Assembly (NCBI GenBank): GCA_004366195.1
Contig: SIRV01000115.1
Coordinates: 1 to 7,658, forward strand
DNA: 7,658 nucleotides
Direction of reading: 5' to 3'
DNA from: Actinomycetota bacterium
GTDB taxonomy: Bacteria > Actinomycetota > UBA4738 > HRBIN12
Below the pieces are notes generated by a model. It did not search any database, was not told the origin of the DNA, and saw only the letters and a program-made list of their open reading frames with translations. The translations under genes and the position numbers were made by a program. Below, one piece after another: positions 5,922 through 7,658 of this stretch (positions are counted from its first letter, which is position 1; each line of letters opens with the position of its first letter).

Positions 5922-6881
5922 GTGGACCTGCTCTCGCCGGGCCTGGAACCCCCGCCCATCACGCGCTTCGACATCGAGGAGGCCGCCGAGCGCATCCGGG
6001 AGCACGTGCGCCGGACGCCCGTGCTCAGCCTGGAGCGGAACGCCTTCGGCGTGCCGGGACGCATGTCCCTCAAGCTCGAGCTGCTCCAGCACACCGGCTC
6101 CTTCAAGGCCCGCGGGGCGTTCAGCCGCATGCTCTCGGCCGAGCTCGACGACAGCGGGGTCCTCGCGCCCTCGGGGGGCAACTTCGGCCTCGCGGTCGCC
6201 CACGCGGCGCGGGTGCTCGGCCAGCGCGCGGAGATCTTCGTGCCCTCCACCGCGAGCCCGGTGAAGATCGAGGCCATCCGGGCCACCGGCGCCGAGGTCC
6301 ACGTGGTACCGGGGTACTACGCCGACGCCTACGCGGCGTGCGAGGAGCGCGCGTTCGACACCGGAGCCGTCTTCTTGCACCCCTACGACCAGCCCGCCGT
6401 CGTGGCGGGCCAGGGGACGATCGCGATGGAGCTCGGCGAGCAGCTCCAGGGGATCGACACGGTCCTCGTCCCCGTCGGCGGGGGCGGGCTCATCGGCGGG
6501 GTCGCGGCCTGGTTCGCCGGCGAGGTGCGCGTGGTCGGCGTCGAGCCCGAGGCCTGCCCCACGCTCCACGCGGCGCTCGCGGCGGGGGAGCCGGTGGACG
6601 TGGAGGTCGGCGGCATCGCCGCCGACTCCCTCGGCGCGCGGCGGGTCGGCGAGCTCGGCTTCGCCATCGCCCGCCGGTTCGTCGAGCGCGCCGTCCTCGT
6701 CTCCGACGAGACGATCGCCTGGGCGCAGCGGCGGTTGTGGGAGGAGTGCCGGATCCTCGCCGAGCCCGGAGGCGTCGCGTCCCTCGCGGCGCTCCTCCGA
6801 GGCGCCTACCGGCCGGGCCCGGACGAGCACGTGGTCTGCATCATCTCCGGGGGGAACACCGACCCGGCGCAGGTCGCCTGA
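5922..6881 (+). CDS. Threonine/serine dehydratase-like PLP enzyme (fold type II)
   Basis: A 319-residue cytosolic enzyme of the tryptophan-synthase-beta PLP superfamily, resembling catabolic threonine/serine ammonia-lyases, which turn threonine or serine into a 2-oxoacid and ammonia. Motifs: TGSFKARGAF with Schiff-base Lys62, APSGGNFGLAVA (82-93) for the substrate-carboxylate loop, PVGGGGLIGG (184-193) for the PLP phosphate, EPGGVASLAAL (281-291), and the C-terminal ISGGNTD (308-314) near the pyridine nitrogen. There is no C-terminal ACT regulatory domain, so it is of the short catabolic type (about 320-330 residues). The GTG at 5922 is chosen because the Met-less upstream frame enters the regulatory gap; there is no ribosome binding site. 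In the usual S-x-GNHAQ motif the His is Phe here, so the substrate may differ: hydroxy-amino acids such as 3-hydroxyaspartate, or a racemase role, are possible. It is transcribed divergently from hpaE. Confidence 0.82.
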   Translation: MDLLSPGLEPPPITRFDIEEAAERIREHVRRTPVLSLERNAFGVPGRMSLKLELLQHTGSFKARGAFSRMLSAELDDSGVLAPSGGNFGLAVAHAARVLGQRAEIFVPSTASPVKIEAIRATGAEVHVVPGYYADAYAACEERAFDTGAVFLHPYDQPAVVAGQGTIAMELGEQLQGIDTVLVPVGGGGLIGGVAAWFAGEVRVVGVEPEACPTLHAALAAGEPVDVEVGGIAADSLGARRVGELGFAIARRFVERAVLVSDETIAWAQRRLWEECRILAEPGGVASLAALLRGAYRPGPDEHVVCIISGGNTDPAQVA

Positions 6882-6906
6882 GCCTCCGGGCGGAGCTCGG
6901 ACGCCG

Positions 6907-7658
6907 TCACCAGCCCGCGAGCTCGGCGGTCGCTCGGGCGACGAACGCGGCGTGCACGCGCTGGGACTCGAGGATCTGCCGCAGCTGCAGCGCCGACTGG
7001 GGGATGTCGTGCTCGGCGAAGAAGGCCTGCACCTCCCCGACCACGGCGGGGTCGGTGAGGCCCCGCAGTCCGTACGCGAGGTAGATCGCCGCCGACGGCG
7101 CCACGCGGGCCATGATGTCGTCCCAGCGGTCGCGGACGAGCGCCCAGGCCTCGGGCCCGCGGTCGCGGTTGGCGAGGCCGCGCGCCAGGTACTGCGGCAG
7201 ATCCTGGGGGCGGACCTCGTCGGTGAGGGCGATGCCGAGCGCGACGGCGAAGGCCGCCGGGTCCCGGAACTCGGGCAGCGCGAAGAGGTACCGCAGGTGC
7301 TCCTGGGGCGTCCGCGCCTCCCGGGCGGCGCGCCGGAAGGCCTCGAGCTCCTCGACCCCTCCGTGGACGGCGAGGACCTGCACGGCGGCGGCGGCGAGCG
7401 CGGCGTCCACCTCCCCGCCGGCCCGGGCGGCGGCCTCGAGCTCCCGAGCCCGCTCGATCGCCTCGGGGTCGGCGCCGAGCCCGCCGAGCGCGCCGAACAG
7501 GGCGCCGCGGAGGGCGCGCCGCACGTCGCCCTCCCCCTCCCCCGGCTCCCAGCCCAGCCGATCGAGAGCCGGGCGGACGAGCTCACGCACGAACGCCCGG
7601 AAGCGCTCCCGGGGAGGTCCCTCCAGGGCGCGGTCGCACCAGCCGAGGCCCAGGAGGA
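6907..7658 (-). CDS. M1-family aminopeptidase, C-terminal ERAP1_C-like domain (5' end outside window)
   Basis: About 250 residues of the C-terminal part of a larger protein; the frame stays open to the right edge, so a GTG at 7590 is internal rather than a start. The sequence is alpha-helical and repetitive, with FRAFVRELVRPALDRLGWEP, then ALFGALGGLGADPEAIERA, LPEFRDPAAFAVALG, GPEAWALVRDRWDDIM, GLRGLTDPAVVGEVQAFF and a final QLRQILESQRVHAAFV. These match the helical-repeat ERAP1_C domain that closes the active-site cavity of M1 zinc aminopeptidases (aminopeptidase N and puromycin-sensitive type). The zinc-binding HEXXH and GXMEN motifs would be in the missing part. Such enzymes trim N-terminal residues from peptides and yield free amino acids. 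The gene converges on the dehydratase with a 25-nt gap, so the two are transcribed independently. Confidence 0.85.
   Translation of the reverse strand, partial: LLGLGWCDRALEGPPRERFRAFVRELVRPALDRLGWEPGEGEGDVRRALRGALFGALGGLGADPEAIERARELEAAARAGGEVDAALAAAAVQVLAVHGGVEELEAFRRAAREARTPQEHLRYLFALPEFRDPAAFAVALGIALTDEVRPQDLPQYLARGLANRDRGPEAWALVRDRWDDIMARVAPSAAIYLAYGLRGLTDPAVVGEVQAFFAEHDIPQSALQLRQILESQRVHAAFVARATAELAGW

Noticed and set aside
6884..6895. CTCCG-GG-CGGAG inverted repeat between the convergent dehydratase and aminopeptidase genes, as a terminator
   Set aside because: The stem is only 5 bp with a 2-nt loop and no T-run on either strand; such repeats are expected by chance at this GC content.
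5871..7586. A 571-residue minus-strand frame across the dehydratase and the aminopeptidase region
   Set aside because: It runs antisense to the dehydratase and in the wrong frame of the aminopeptidase; the composition is Arg/Ser/Pro-rich with no motif.
7588..7590. GTG as the start of a stand-alone 227-residue protein
   Set aside because: The frame continues open to the right edge, and the residues before it (ending RERFRAF) belong to the conserved ERAP1_C-like domain, so the gene is simply cut by the window.

Overview
The window is very GC-rich (about 70 % by eye) and densely coded. Several genes start with GTG, two genes have no Shine-Dalgarno sequence, one promoter is TTGACA/TACCGT with a 17-nt spacer, and one gene encodes a PGPGW-motif membrane protein. 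Together these suggest an actinobacterium or a similar high-GC, possibly uncultured, lineage. That assignment is an inference; no rRNA or other taxonomic marker is present.

Most of the window is one leftward gene set, read from about 5840 down to position 58: an HpaE-type aldehyde dehydrogenase (4356-5801), an HpaD-type class III extradiol dioxygenase (3468-4352), an APC-family amino-acid/amine permease (1963-3432), a group II PLP-dependent amino-acid decarboxylase (488-1906) and a small PGPGW membrane protein (58-483). The gaps are 3, 35, 56 and 4 nt. A further gene may begin at position 40 and run off the left edge. A well-formed promoter with an overlapping 16-bp palindrome precedes hpaE. 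A second, leaderless-type -10 box lies immediately before the decarboxylase.

To the right, a threonine/serine dehydratase-like PLP enzyme (5922-6881) is divergent from hpaE across a 120-nt regulatory gap. It converges, after 25 nt, on the 3' part of an M1-family aminopeptidase gene (6907-7658) whose 5' part lies outside the window.

HpaD and HpaE catalyse successive steps of homoprotocatechuate (3,4-dihydroxyphenylacetate) meta-cleavage. Together with a permease and an aromatic-amino-acid-type decarboxylase, they suggest a route in which an aromatic amino acid or amine is imported and decarboxylated, converted to the arylacetate and ring-cleaved. No amine oxidase, arylacetaldehyde dehydrogenase, isomerase, hydratase or aldolase is visible here, so the complete route is a hypothesis. 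The dehydratase and aminopeptidase would fit general amino-acid catabolism but need not belong to the same system. There is no RNA gene, CRISPR array, insertion sequence or tandem repeat that I can support, and no stretch over 300 nt without a gene.
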